From assembly GCA_034638255.1 (NCBI GenBank), contig JAWPGT010000047.1:1-64000 (forward strand): DNA of 64,000 nucleotides, written 5' to 3'. This DNA comes from Coprinus comatus (lineage: Eukaryota; Basidiomycota; Agaricomycetes; Agaricales; Agaricaceae). The position numbers and the translations under genes are program-made. The first letter of the stretch is position 1, and each line of letters starts with the position of its first letter. The notes beneath the pieces are model-generated. The model saw nothing but the letters and a program-made list of their open reading frames with translations, searched no databases and was not told where the DNA came from. This document shows positions 21,963 to 32,054 of this stretch, piece by piece.

Positions 21963-23681
21963 ATGGCCTCCGACTCCTTCCCACCCCTTGATCATTTAGG
22001 CTACGGCCTTGATTTAACGACCGTTAATCCCATGGGCGTTGATGGGGTACGTTGCACCTTTCGTGTCGCGCACCGTCTGGAAGGCTCTCGATAATAATAA
22101 AACACTATATACAGGTCGTTAATTCACTCAAGAAGTTCGCTGCAATCGTCGACATTGATCCTGATGATAGGACCAAAGAACACACTATCGGTTGGTAGTA
22201 TTTCTTTACAACCTAACTTTCGAGCTCATTTTCTAACTTATCATTTATTTAATTATACTAGGAGGTGTGAAGTATAAAATACCCAGGCTCGTTTCCGCTA
22301 CCGAGGACATTAAAAGTGCAGCTGGTTCTTTAGAGACTTACACATCAGGATCCAAAGCATCCGAAGCATTCAACCTCGATGCAAGTCTCTCGGTCACTTA
22401 CGGTGCTATCTCTGGTTCAGCATCCGCTGCCTATGGTTACAACAAGACCTTCAAAGAAGATACGATGTTTGCTCTATACAGTGCAAGTCGTAGTGTTTAT
22501 CACGCTAGTTTGAGGAACTATGGACCTCACTTGAACGAGGACGATTTGAAGTTTTCTCTCAAAAAACTCCCTCTCAATTTTGATGGAAATAATAAAGATC
22601 ATGTCAATGCTTATCGCGCTTTCTTCCATGTCTGGGGATCACATCTCGTCGTTGGGTGTAGCTATGGATCACGTTTCCAATTGGTAGAGTTCATATTATT
22701 TTCATCAAATACTCGAGGTACTAAGAAGTTATTATTACTCAGACCATAAAACAAACCAAATCCGAGTCCACCGACAGTTCTTATTGGTCCGCAAACGTGA
22801 AAGCTGCATATACAGGTGTCGTATCCGTCAAAGGTGAGGTCAAGATTGAAGATAAGAAATCATTCGAGTCCTTCAAAAGCGAGAAACTCGTCGAAGTATC
22901 CGTCCGAGGTGGTGACACCAAATTGGCTCAAACTCTCAGTCGTACCAAAGATACATCCGCTGACGACTTTGGAGAATGGGACAAAACAGCTCAAACCAAC
23001 CCCGATATTACCAACTTTACCACAGAGGAGTTGTGGTCGATTTTAACATTTGCTAGCAGTGACGATGTTTCGAAGTATGCAACGGCTTTAGAATCTGCCT
23101 TTAATTGGATCATATCCCATCCACAATCGTACAAGACAGACCTTACCTTCAATATCGAGTCGGACTGGGCCGAGTTCGGTTTGTTGACTCCGGGCGCAAG
23201 AATTCACGAGCCAGAGAAGTTGAAGGATGATAATACTGTCGCTACACCATTGAAGATCATGTGGGGACAAGAACACAGTCACAATCAGAAGAGGAAGGTC
23301 ATACAGTAAGTTTTGGAGTAATATTGTGTTCTGGAGATCGATTGAGAATTAATAATCGTAACTACTAGGTTCTCTATTGAGAACGATGGGGCGCCAATCG
23401 ACTTTTATATTTCCCATGGTAGCGACGGTGGTGCTTCAGGCAAAGGAGAAGCACGAATTCTTCTTAATGCAGTGAGTTGATGGGATTTATAGTCTACCGA
23501 AGGTTAGCTTGTCCTGATGATTTAAATACAGAAAACCTACGAGAATGTTGGAATTGGGGACAATAACTGGAATACGAAGAGATTCTTCCAAGTTGCCGTC
23601 AATGGTACACCTACTTTGGGAGATCAACTTCCTCCTAAACCCCCTACCAAGCCGAAGCATTGAACGCACGCAGCACTTGTA
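21963..23681 (+). CDS. MACPF (perforin-like) domain protein, copy 1
   Basis: Six exons (21963-22046, 22115-22190, 22262-22683, 22743-23305, 23369-23471, 23532-23681) make 465 residues with all phases consistent. The N-terminus MASDSFPPLDHLGYGLDL has no signal peptide. Exon 3 carries the MACPF core: alternating SLSVTYGAISGSASAAYGYN, then FHVWGSHLVVGCSYGSRFQL, a variant of the family's GTH signature (here GSH). Exon 4 has NPDITNFTTEELWS and SDWAEFGLLTPG. The C-terminal part has a glycine-rich SHGSDGGASGKGEA segment and WNTKRFFQVAVNGTP. MACPF proteins form membrane pores or act as cell-killing or defence factors; the target here is unknown. Compared with copy 3 the Pro-rich tail of about 100 residues is lost, replaced by a short frame-shifted end. 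It is otherwise intact. Confidence 0.8.
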
Positions 23682-24764
23682 GTCCTCCAGTAACGATGTA
23701 GATCGTATATCATGTCTATGCCATTTAAGAAACCTCCGGAACAGCGGGGGTGCCAATAAATGTATTGTGTTAACTTGTCTTTCTTCCTCTTCGGGTTCAG
23801 TAAGTACGACTTGCGGTGGCCCATTAAGCCTTTAACGTCAACATTCGCAATGAACCATTGGATATCGTCACTCGCCCGATTCCCGAGTTATTTGAAGACT
23901 TGTCAAGTCTCTGGACCACCGAAGCTGTACAGGGTCTGGTCAGTTCTTGGAATTGTTGAAGGATGTGCAAACTACATACCCCACACATTCGAAAATTCGT
24001 TCCGGCACCACCAATTATTTAGAATTATTCCTCTAAGTGAGATTTGTGCACTTGAAAGTAACTTGAAATAACGAACGTAGGTGGTATAGTATGCGTATTG
24101 TGTGATCCCCAACAAGCGTCGGAGTTAGCCGACTCAAGTCACATGGGTTTCAACTTTCAACGACTTCGATCGACTTTTACTCATGTATTCAAATCACTAA
24201 CGTCAGTCAACGCTCACATTCCACCTTTCAACCTTTCAAAAGTGTGCCTGGGTAGAGTCTTCTGTTCGGCTTTAACACCTTGCTGTTGTATTATGCTAAC
24301 CTCTCAGGCACTACTAACACTAATAATACATTACAACCCGTTGAGTCTGGACTTTGTGCACTCTGACAAGAACATATATTTTTGATCTGGAATCCTCGTC
24401 AAGTCCAGCTGATGACTGATAACTCAGAGATAACCTCTCTGTGACAACTTATTCAGTATTCCATCCACACTGACGAGCATGTCAACAAGTGGGCGCTTTT
24501 CTATAGTGTCCTTCACCGTTATCTGGACATGGCGGCAGTGTGTTCTCGTCGCTTCTTCAATTCTTCCGTGCTTGCACACGAGTGACAGAAAGCTTGAATT
24601 TTCCCTTGAGCCGCTCAACGTCAATTTTGTGATAGTGATAATCCCTTTTACCCTCGTACGATGCATCGACCCCTGGAAGAATGGTACTAATAAGAAGAGG
24701 TATGTGCATACAATGTTGTTTAAGCCTCAACGCATTAACTAAGCCTATCCAAATACTCCTTCAG
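23682..24764. other. Spacer between MACPF copies 1 and 2
   Basis: The first 170 bp resemble the 3' flank of copy 3 (31.50-31.61 kb), for example TTAACTTGTCTTTC. Beyond about 23.87 kb no match to other parts of the window was noticed, and the short open frames here look like chance. Confidence 0.45.
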
Positions 24765-26515
24765 ATGCCTTCATTTCCTCCTCTTGAGCACCTTGGCTAT
24801 GGTCTTGATTTAACTACAGTCAATCCAATTGGTGTTGTAGGCGTTAGTATTGTTACTTCCTAGCAGGGCTAATACTGACGACATTACTATACAGGTTGTT
24901 AACGCTATCAAAAAGTTTTATCCCGTTGTCGATGTCGATTCTTTGGTAGGAGGTGCTTCAGAATATACCGTTGGTAAGCGATGATTTTTTATTATTCATA
25001 TACAGCAACGGGTAACGCATTGTATCCTCCTAGGTGATGACATATATAAAGTTCCTAAGCTTGTGTCTGTTAGTGGAGATATCAAGAACGCAGCGGGATC
25101 CCTTGTTACATATGACTCAGGCTCCAAAGCTTCCGCGGCATTCAATGGTGACGCCAAACTCTCTTTGACGTATGGAGCTGTTTCTGGCTCAGCCTCTGCT
25201 ACATATGGTTACAACAAGACGTTCAAGGAAGACACTATACTCGCGTTTTACAGTGCAAGCTACAACGTATATCATGCCAGCTTGAAAAACTACGGCTCTT
25301 GCTTAAACGAAATCAACCTCATCGGCTCTCTCAAGAAGCTACCTTTGCCATTTGATGGAAATATGGATGACCGTGTTACTCTTACAGGGGATTCTTCAAT
25401 TCTTGGGGTTCTCACCTAATTGTTGGGTGTAGTTATGGTTCGCGGTATCAGCTGGTATGTTCATTCCCTGAGCCCGTAATACTCTCGGATACTTATCCCA
25501 TACTTCAGACTGTTAGACAGACAAAAACTGCATCTACGGATACTACAAATTGGTCTGCCAATGTCAAAGTGTCGTACACGGGCGTTGTATCCGGTAAAGG
25601 TGAAGTGAAGGTCAAGGACCAAAGCTCCTTCGAAAGAGATTCTTACAAGTTGCAGTCAATGGTACACCTGCTTTGGAAGATTAACTTCCTCCTAAACCTC
25701 CGCCGACTAACCCGAAGCCAGCATACTACTACGTACGGGCCCCAAATCCACTCCCTTCCAATCCTTCGACCGACTTGAAGGCGACAAAGGATCCTCTTGA
25801 CACGACTCGGTTACATAGAAGTTAGAAGCAGAATAATTTATTTGTCAAAAATATTTATGCATAAAGAAATACAGAGAGAATCAACACATGTCATTTTTTG
25901 GGGGAATGGAACTAAGTCCCGGCGGTGAGACAAAAAAGGGAGCTAAGTCGGGTCACCCCCTTGACACCTCACCTAGTGTTGACTCTCTCTTATCTTCGAA
26001 AAATTGTCTTTTGTGGTGGGATGGGTGGGATTTTGAAATCTTTGGAAGGAATGAAGTGAACGAGTCAAGAGTTTGGAAGGATGTTTGTGGCTTGAACGTC
26101 AAGATAGATGTTGAAGAAGGATGGTGTCGGATGGATTGTGTGTCCTGGAAGAGGATGGATGACTTTGGAGGGTGACTGTTCAGAGTGAAGACGAGAGTAT
26201 ACGATGTCACAGTGACACGTGTAACACTCGTCATCAAGAATTTGCATTTACCTCAAACTTCGATAAATGCGACAAACTTCATCCTAAGCAAACCAACTCG
26301 AAGGCAATAGATGCCATACTCGGAGGTCATTCTCCTCACTTTGGGCCAGTGGATGAACCAGGATTCGATCAATATCCTCCTCACTCGATGCCGGAAGATA
26401 AATTCCCTTCTGGGTTTCCTACCAATCCGAAGACAACATATGAAGGGCCCCCCCGGTCGGCTCCCTCTCGACTTAAGCTTTCCACCGCCACCAAATAGAA
26501 GGAAACATATATATG
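24765..26515 (+). pseudogene. MACPF domain gene, copy 2 (broken)
   Basis: Exons 1-3 (24765-24842, 24895-24973, from 25034) align with copies 1 and 3 and begin MPSFPPLEHLGYGLDL. Exon 3 loses one base near 25378, so the frame ends at LTGDSSILGVLT while the GSH signature continues in another frame. In exon 4, at about 25635, sequence jumps from KVKDQSSFE directly into the exon 6 segment that encodes the FFQVAVNGTP region, so the rest of exon 4, exon 5 and their introns are deleted. The tail-coding part is then split by an unrelated 0.48 kb segment (about 25799-26278) and resumes to about 26515. The product cannot be made as a full protein. Confidence 0.8.
25799..26278. mobile_element. Unclassified 0.48 kb insertion in MACPF copy 2 tail
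   Basis: In copy 3 the tail reads straight through GGATCCACTTCATCCTAAGC. In copy 2 the same sequence is interrupted after GGATCCTCTT and resumes at CATCCTAAGC 26280. The intervening segment is G/T-rich on the plus strand, has no long open frame with recognised content, and shows no clear terminal repeats or target duplication. It may be an insertion or a rearranged filler. Confidence 0.45.
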
Positions 26516-26699
26516 ATGTATTCGCTTTTAGTTCAATCCCGTATCAATGTTGGTCGTTTATCATGCATCATCTACGCCACGGCGTTTAATTGGCTTTTTT
26601 CTTAACTATCACTAATTCATTATAGCGGACCCTCTAATAACTTAGTGAGAATCTGACATATTACACATTCATCATATGGCATAACTCACTCTGTGAAAG

Positions 26700-27347
26700 A
26701 TGTTCGATGGCATACGCTTCTGGATTTACATGCCCTCACTCGGCCATGTTACTGGCCTAACATTCGTTATTTCCAATTCCCAGGATCTTGATTCTGTAAA
26801 TGTGGGAGGGCAGGTGTATACCGTCATGACTCGTTTACCTGGGGATACGTTGATGAATATGCATGGACGAATGGATAAAGAACTCACTGAAGAATTTATT
26901 CGAAATATAAATCATGATGTTCTTAACGTCATTAAACAACTTTGGACTCTCACACCACCGGTAGAAATCCAGAAGGATCAAATAGTCATGTATCATTCCA
27001 GTGGAGAAGGTTTACCAACTGCGAAAATGGATATGGAAGAAAGAATAGGACCACTTCCTTTAGCAGAATTCTATGCTCATCATACCACTCGATTAGCTGA
27101 GTATAGACCTTGGACGTGACAAGATATTATAGATCTCGAACCTGAACGAATGAAGTACTCGCTGATAAAATCACTTATGTACATTGTGTTTTACGTCCGA
27201 TGAATATTATGGTGCATAATGGGAGGTTGAGTGGGATTATTGACTGGGAAATTTCTGGTTGGCATGCGAGACATTGGCAGCTGTTTATGCTTCGTATTTG
27301 GAAGTTTGCGAAATGTTGGAAGGATGTGAGATTTGAGGAAGATATTG
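26700..27347 (+). pseudogene. APH-like kinase, copy 2 (broken by stop, frameshift and LTR)
   Basis: This copy retains more of the N-terminal side than copy 1: YTVMTRLPGDTLMNMHGRM and FIRNINHDVLNVIKQLW. A TGA replaces GGA after YRPWT (27117), a short deletion follows near 27154, and HCDLRP has become HCVLRP, losing the catalytic Asp. The IDWEISGW motif, lost in copy 1, is present here, but the stretch IPFGLANPE present in copy 1 is missing. The end is cut by a solo LTR at 27348 and resumes at 28122 (AYPAGWELIQNKV). It is clearly non-functional. Confidence 0.8.
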
Positions 27348-28115
27348 TGGAGACAGCAGATCACGTGCTCGAGAAATCCACATTTCTCGAGTCTTTTTCC
27401 TCTCTGGCATCCGGTTCCGAACTCAAGCAACCTCCAACTACAATTTCCATTTTTGATCACACTTGACCCTGACTCAACAACTAGGCCAACGGTTCACTCC
27501 TTTCAGAAAAACTTCACCAGGAACAACGCGTTCGAGACTCAGGAAACAAAGTTTACATTCCAGTTGGACAGCATAGTATAGTAATAAGGACACGAGGTCC
27601 GTTTTTCTTTTTTTCTCCATTTTTATTCTGTTGTTTCTATTCCGCCGTTATCTCTTTTTGGTGCTCTGCACCTCGGTGGTTCAACACCACGTTGGTTCCT
27701 GAGCATTCAACTGCTCTTTTCCTAGCTAAAAACATTTTTTTTATATTCAATTTTCCATACGTCCGAAACTTTAATCTATGAACACGGGTACTGCTTAATG
27801 AACATTTCTAGTTTTGTGCCATAAACACGGGCTTCAAAGCCCTTCCTCGTTATCCTACTCTCTAGTATAAATACTACGGACGATGTAGTATAAAGCCAGC
27901 GAATTTTACCCCCACTTTTCTGCTTATAATTTCTCTCGAAACTCGCTCGAAAATCACTCAATTCTGGTTCAAATCTTCTCAAACTTTTGCTCACCATTCA
28001 CAATGTTCCCTTCTTGAATCCTTCAACGTTAGTTTCGGACTCGAAGCTCTGACAGCTGACGGACGCACCTGTGCTCGCGTTTTTTTTTTGTTGTGAGACG
28101 TTCATTTTCTCTTCA
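27348..28115. mobile_element. Solo LTR of a retrotransposon
   Basis: A 768 bp segment beginning TGGAGACAG and ending TCTCTTCA interrupts the APH-like copy 2 at a point where copy 1 is continuous (GATATTGAACGGGCTT). It is flanked by ATATTG (27342-27347) and ATATCG (28116-28121), a target-site duplication with one mismatch. TG...CA ends, an internal TATAAATA at 27866 and a T-rich segment fit an LTR. No internal retrotransposon genes are present, so it is a solo LTR left by recombination. Confidence 0.75.
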
Positions 28116-28121
28116 ATATCG

Positions 28122-28180
28122 AGCAGGCTTATCCAGCTGGTTGGGAACTTATACAAAATAAAGTGTAGTCGAGCCGTTGA
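28122..28180 (+). pseudogene. APH-like copy 2, 3' end beyond the LTR
   Basis: The last codons of the kinase copy (AYPAGWELIQNKV, stop TAG) resume directly after the LTR target duplication and match 20690-20726. Together with the piece ending at 27347 they show where the element inserted. Confidence 0.7.
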
Positions 28181-28249
28181 ATGATTAGGTTGTAACCTTT
28201 TGTCCCTCTCTCATGGTAGATCGTTTTGAAATTAATCATAAGAGGGAAC

Positions 28250-28520
28250 TGGTTCGCGCTTTATTGTGTCTAATAGAATGTAATAATATATCTCTATTTA
28301 TAATTCTAAGGCAGATACTCGCGAGGAATGAAGTCACCAAAGATGAATACCTCTATCCTTAACGATGACGCATCTCCCAGTTTGATTGTGTACTCCTCTC
28401 GAGGTCCCCGACCGTTTCGCATATGGTCCACGATCGTCAGTAAAAAGGGAGATTGAATATATGTTCTTGTCAGGAGTCTACAATCACTGAGGCGTAGTCG
28501 CTATTTTTATGGAACCGAAT
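28250..28520 (-). pseudogene. F-box-like gene 3' relic (second, more decayed)
   Basis: The segment aligns with 20.82-21.11 kb and with the F-box-like C-terminus at 32.06 kb (shared ATTCTAAGGCAGATACTCGC). It has lost further bases, including much of the FFDEETG region, and has no open frame. Confidence 0.55.
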
Positions 28521-29318
28521 ACTAACAGAAGAGAAGCACAACACCAATCAGATTGTGCACACAATTCAATCGTAGGCACGTTTCAATCAGTGGTACTGCT
28601 TAAATGATTCAGACGATACGATATAAAGTGTGTAACCTGATACGCCGCCGCCGCCTCCACCTATCCACAAGAACACTGGATACTCTTCCATTAAAACCAA
28701 GTGACGGATGTGTCAGTTTGCAATATAATCGAGGTCGAACATTTGCGATGTCAAAAGGTAATCGATACGACTTTAGTATATGATTGAGACTACAAGCAGA
28801 CGTTGCCAAATGCGAAGTCAGTCATTAGACTATATATATATATGTCACATTTTGGCAGCGTTTGTTCCCAATAGTCCCGATTGTGTTGTATACTGATACC
28901 GTACTATTTACTTGAATATTTGTTATATATAGAGCAACTTATTGTGTTACTTAATGCGACATGGTTGTAAAGCCTTTGCTCGGCTTTGGCCTTGGATTAA
29001 CTCCAAGTCTTAGTTTGGATCATCAGTCTCACTGTAGCGGATTATTACTCCAGTCCTTGGACAGCCAAGTCATTCTCGTCTAACACCCTTAGGACTTCTG
29101 TATCTTCTTCTAATTCAATATGATTTTATGGCATGTCACATATCTAGTGTCAGAACCTAAACTTAACACAACGCAATTATAACTTAAGCGACGAGGTAGG
29201 TAAACAATGACACGGAAGGTGCTGATAACACATCACATACACTTGCCTTCCACTACGTCTTCAATTGGCACTGCGGAATATCGCTTTGGTTTATAAAACA
29301 TTTATCAACACAAATGAT

Positions 29319-29326
29319 TATAAAAA
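29319..29326 (+). promoter_or_regulatory. TATA box, MACPF copy 3
   Basis: TATAAAAA is 107 bp upstream of the ATG, exactly as in copy 1, within conserved flanking sequence. Confidence 0.6.
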
Positions 29327-29425
29327 CCCTCTGCCTACCGTTGCATTTTCGATCCAAGTTATCCCAATTCCTTCTCAAATCCTGCACAGTCATAGGAAAT
29401 TTTGCTAACTTCATCGACTTACACA

Positions 29426-31450
29426 ATGGCCTCCGACTCCTTCCCACCCCTTGATCATTTAGGCTACGGCCTTGATTTAACGACCGTCAATCCCATGGGC
29501 ATTGATGGTGTAAGTGAACACCTTTACCGCTGCACCGTACCGGCGTGTTGGGAACTTGACTAAACACTATGTACAGGTCGTTCAGTCTCTGAAAATGACC
29601 ACTGCAATCGTCAAAATCGATCCCGACAATCAGCCCAAAGAGCACAAAATCGGTTAGTGCTCTTCCTTTACTGACATTGATCATTCTTCCCTAATTTTCT
29701 AACTTATAACATAGGAGGTGCAACGTATAAAATACCCGAGTTCGTTTCCGTTACCGAGGACATCAAAAGTGCAGATGGTTCCTTGGTAACCTACGAGTCA
29801 GGATCCGAAGCATCGAAAGCATTCAGCGTCGATGCAAGTCTCTCTGTTTCTTACGGTGCTATCTCTGGTTCAGCTTCTGCTAGCTATGGGTATGACAAGA
29901 CTTTCAAAGAGGATACAATGTTTGCTCTATACAGTGCAAGTCGTAATGTGTATTATGCCAGCTTAAAGGACTATGGATCTCAGTTGAACGAGGATGATTT
30001 GGGGTTTTCTCTTGGGAAACTTCCTCTTCCTTTTGATAAAAATAATAAGAAACACGTAGAATCCTATCGCTCTTTTTTCAATGGCTGGGGATCACATGTC
30101 GTTGTCGGTTGCAGCTATGGTTCACGTTTCCAATTGGTAAGATCCACCTTTTTGTATCAGAAGTTCGAGGCAGGGTACTGAAATTATTATTATTATTATT
30201 ATCACTTCAACTCTTGTCTTCAACAGACCATAAAACAAACCAAATCTTCATCTACCGATACCACTCACTGGTCCGCAAACGTCAAAGCAGGATACGAAGG
30301 TATCGTATCCGTCAAAGGTGAAGTCAAGATCGAAAACAAGGAGTCATTCGAGTCCTTCAAAAGCGAGAAACTCGTCGAAGTATCCGTCCGAGGTGGTGAT
30401 ATCAGTTTAGCTCAAGGCCTTAGTCGCACGAAGGATACATCCGCCGACGACTTTACAAAGTGGGACGAAACATCTCAAACCAATCCTGATGTTACCAACT
30501 TTACTACAGTGGAATTGTGGACGCTCTTAACGTCATTTGCAAGGAGTAACGATGTTTCGAAGTATGGAGAGGATTTGAAAGATGCCTTTGATTGGATCAT
30601 AACCCACCCAGAATCGTACAAGACAGACCTTACCTTCAATATCGAGTCGGACTGGGCCGAGTTTGGTTTGCTGACTCCGGGTGCAAGAATTCACGAGCCA
30701 GAGAAGTTGAAGGATGATAATACTGTCGCTACGCCATTGAAGATCATGTGGGGGCAAGAGCATAGTCACGATGAGAAGAGGAAGATCATACAGTAAGTTT
30801 TTCAGTAATATTGTGTTCTAGAGACCGATTGAATGTTAATAATCGCAAATACTAGGTTCTCTATTGAGAACGATGGGGCACCAATCGACTTTTATATTTC
30901 CCATGGTAGCGACGGTGGTGCTTCAGGAAAAGGAGAAGCACGAATCGTTGTTGATGGTGTAAGCTAGGATTGTATTACTCTAGAAGGTCAACTTGTCCTA
31001 ATGATTTAATTACAGAAAAGCTACGATAATATTGGAGTTGGGGATAATAACTGGAATACGAAGAGATTCTTCCAAGTTGCAGTCAATGGTACACCTGCTT
31101 TGGGAGATCAACTTCCTCCTAAACCTCCGCCGACCAATCCGAAGCTAGCATACTACGCACGGGCCCCTTCCAAGCGTTCGACCGACAAATTGCAGGCGAC
31201 AAAGGATCCACTTCATCCTAAGCAAACCAACTCGAAGGTAATAGATGCCATACTCGCAGATCATTCTCCTCACTTTGGGCCAGTGGATGAACCAGGATTC
31301 GATCACTATCCTCCTCACTCGATGCCGGAAGATAAATTCCCTCCTGGGTTTCCGACCAATTCGAAGACAACCTATGTAGGGCCCCCCGGTCGGCTCCCTC
31401 CCGACCTTAAGCTTCCCACCGCCACCAAAGAGAAGGAAACGTATATATGA
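29426..31450 (+). CDS. MACPF (perforin-like) domain protein, copy 3
   Basis: Six exons (29426-29509, 29577-29652, 29715-30136, 30227-30792, 30856-30958, 31016-31450) give 561 residues; the first three and the fifth have the same length as in copy 1. The MACPF core shows SLSVSYGAISGSASASYGYD, then FNGWGSHVVVGCSYGSRFQL. Later regions match copy 1: NPDVTNFTTVELWT, SDWAEFGLLTPG and SHGSDGGASGKGEA. Unlike copy 1 it has a Pro-rich C-terminal tail of about 100 residues with KQTNSKVIDAIL and HFGPVDEPGFDHYPPHSMPE. There is no signal peptide; fungal MACPF proteins often leave cells by other routes. It is intact and the likeliest functional member of the plus-strand set. Family role: pore formation in membranes; target unknown. 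Confidence 0.83.
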
Positions 31451-31669
31451 TGTATTCGCTTTTAGTTCAATCCCATAACAATGTTGATCGATTATCATGT
31501 CTATGCTGCTTGTACCAATGAATGTGTTGTTAACTTGTCTTTCCTCCTCTTGAGGTTCAGTACAATTTGTAGTGGTCCATCATCAAGCTTTCAATATCAA
31601 CACTCGCCATGAACCATCCCTCCCATATCCTTCCAAACTGTAACCAGTTCACAATCTGCATATTTAAAG

Positions 31670-31850
31670 ATTCAGCCCGACTCAAGTCCTGTAAATCCTG
31701 GGTTCTTAGGAACGTTAGTGAAACCTTTTAAATTGGTAACATTAGGTGGGAAAAAGGAGTAATTAAACATCTTATCCGAGGTCGAGATACCATCAGTTGA
31801 GGGTATTTGGGAAGATTGATGGGTGAGGATAGGGATACTGATGGATAACC
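31670..31850 (+). pseudogene. UTP7 gene fragment
   Basis: The sequence aligns with UTP7 at 19455-19635: ATTCAGCCCGACT, TTAGGAACGTTAG, AAATTGGTAAC and GGGAAGATTGATG are shared in order. It spans only the part around EFLGTLAEPSKLV, contains stops and frame breaks, and stands alone. It shows that duplication at this locus once reached into UTP7. Confidence 0.7.
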
Positions 31851-32054
31851 TTCTGGTTTCTGAGAAACACTTGAGATGGATGGCTAAAGTTACATGAAAT
31901 ATACTCCAAGCTGTAGGTGGGCCATTCTATTCGTTCGACTCAGAGATCTTTTACTCAAATAGAACTTCAAAAAGAACATAAAGTTTAAACTTGTATAAGC
32001 AGAATGCAGTGATATTTCGCTGTAAACTTGTTATACATCCAGGCCCATATAATT

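Noticed and set aside
24098..24742. Short frames between MACPF copies 1 and 2
   Set aside because: There is no shared sequence with other blocks, no motif and no splice pattern that would extend them.
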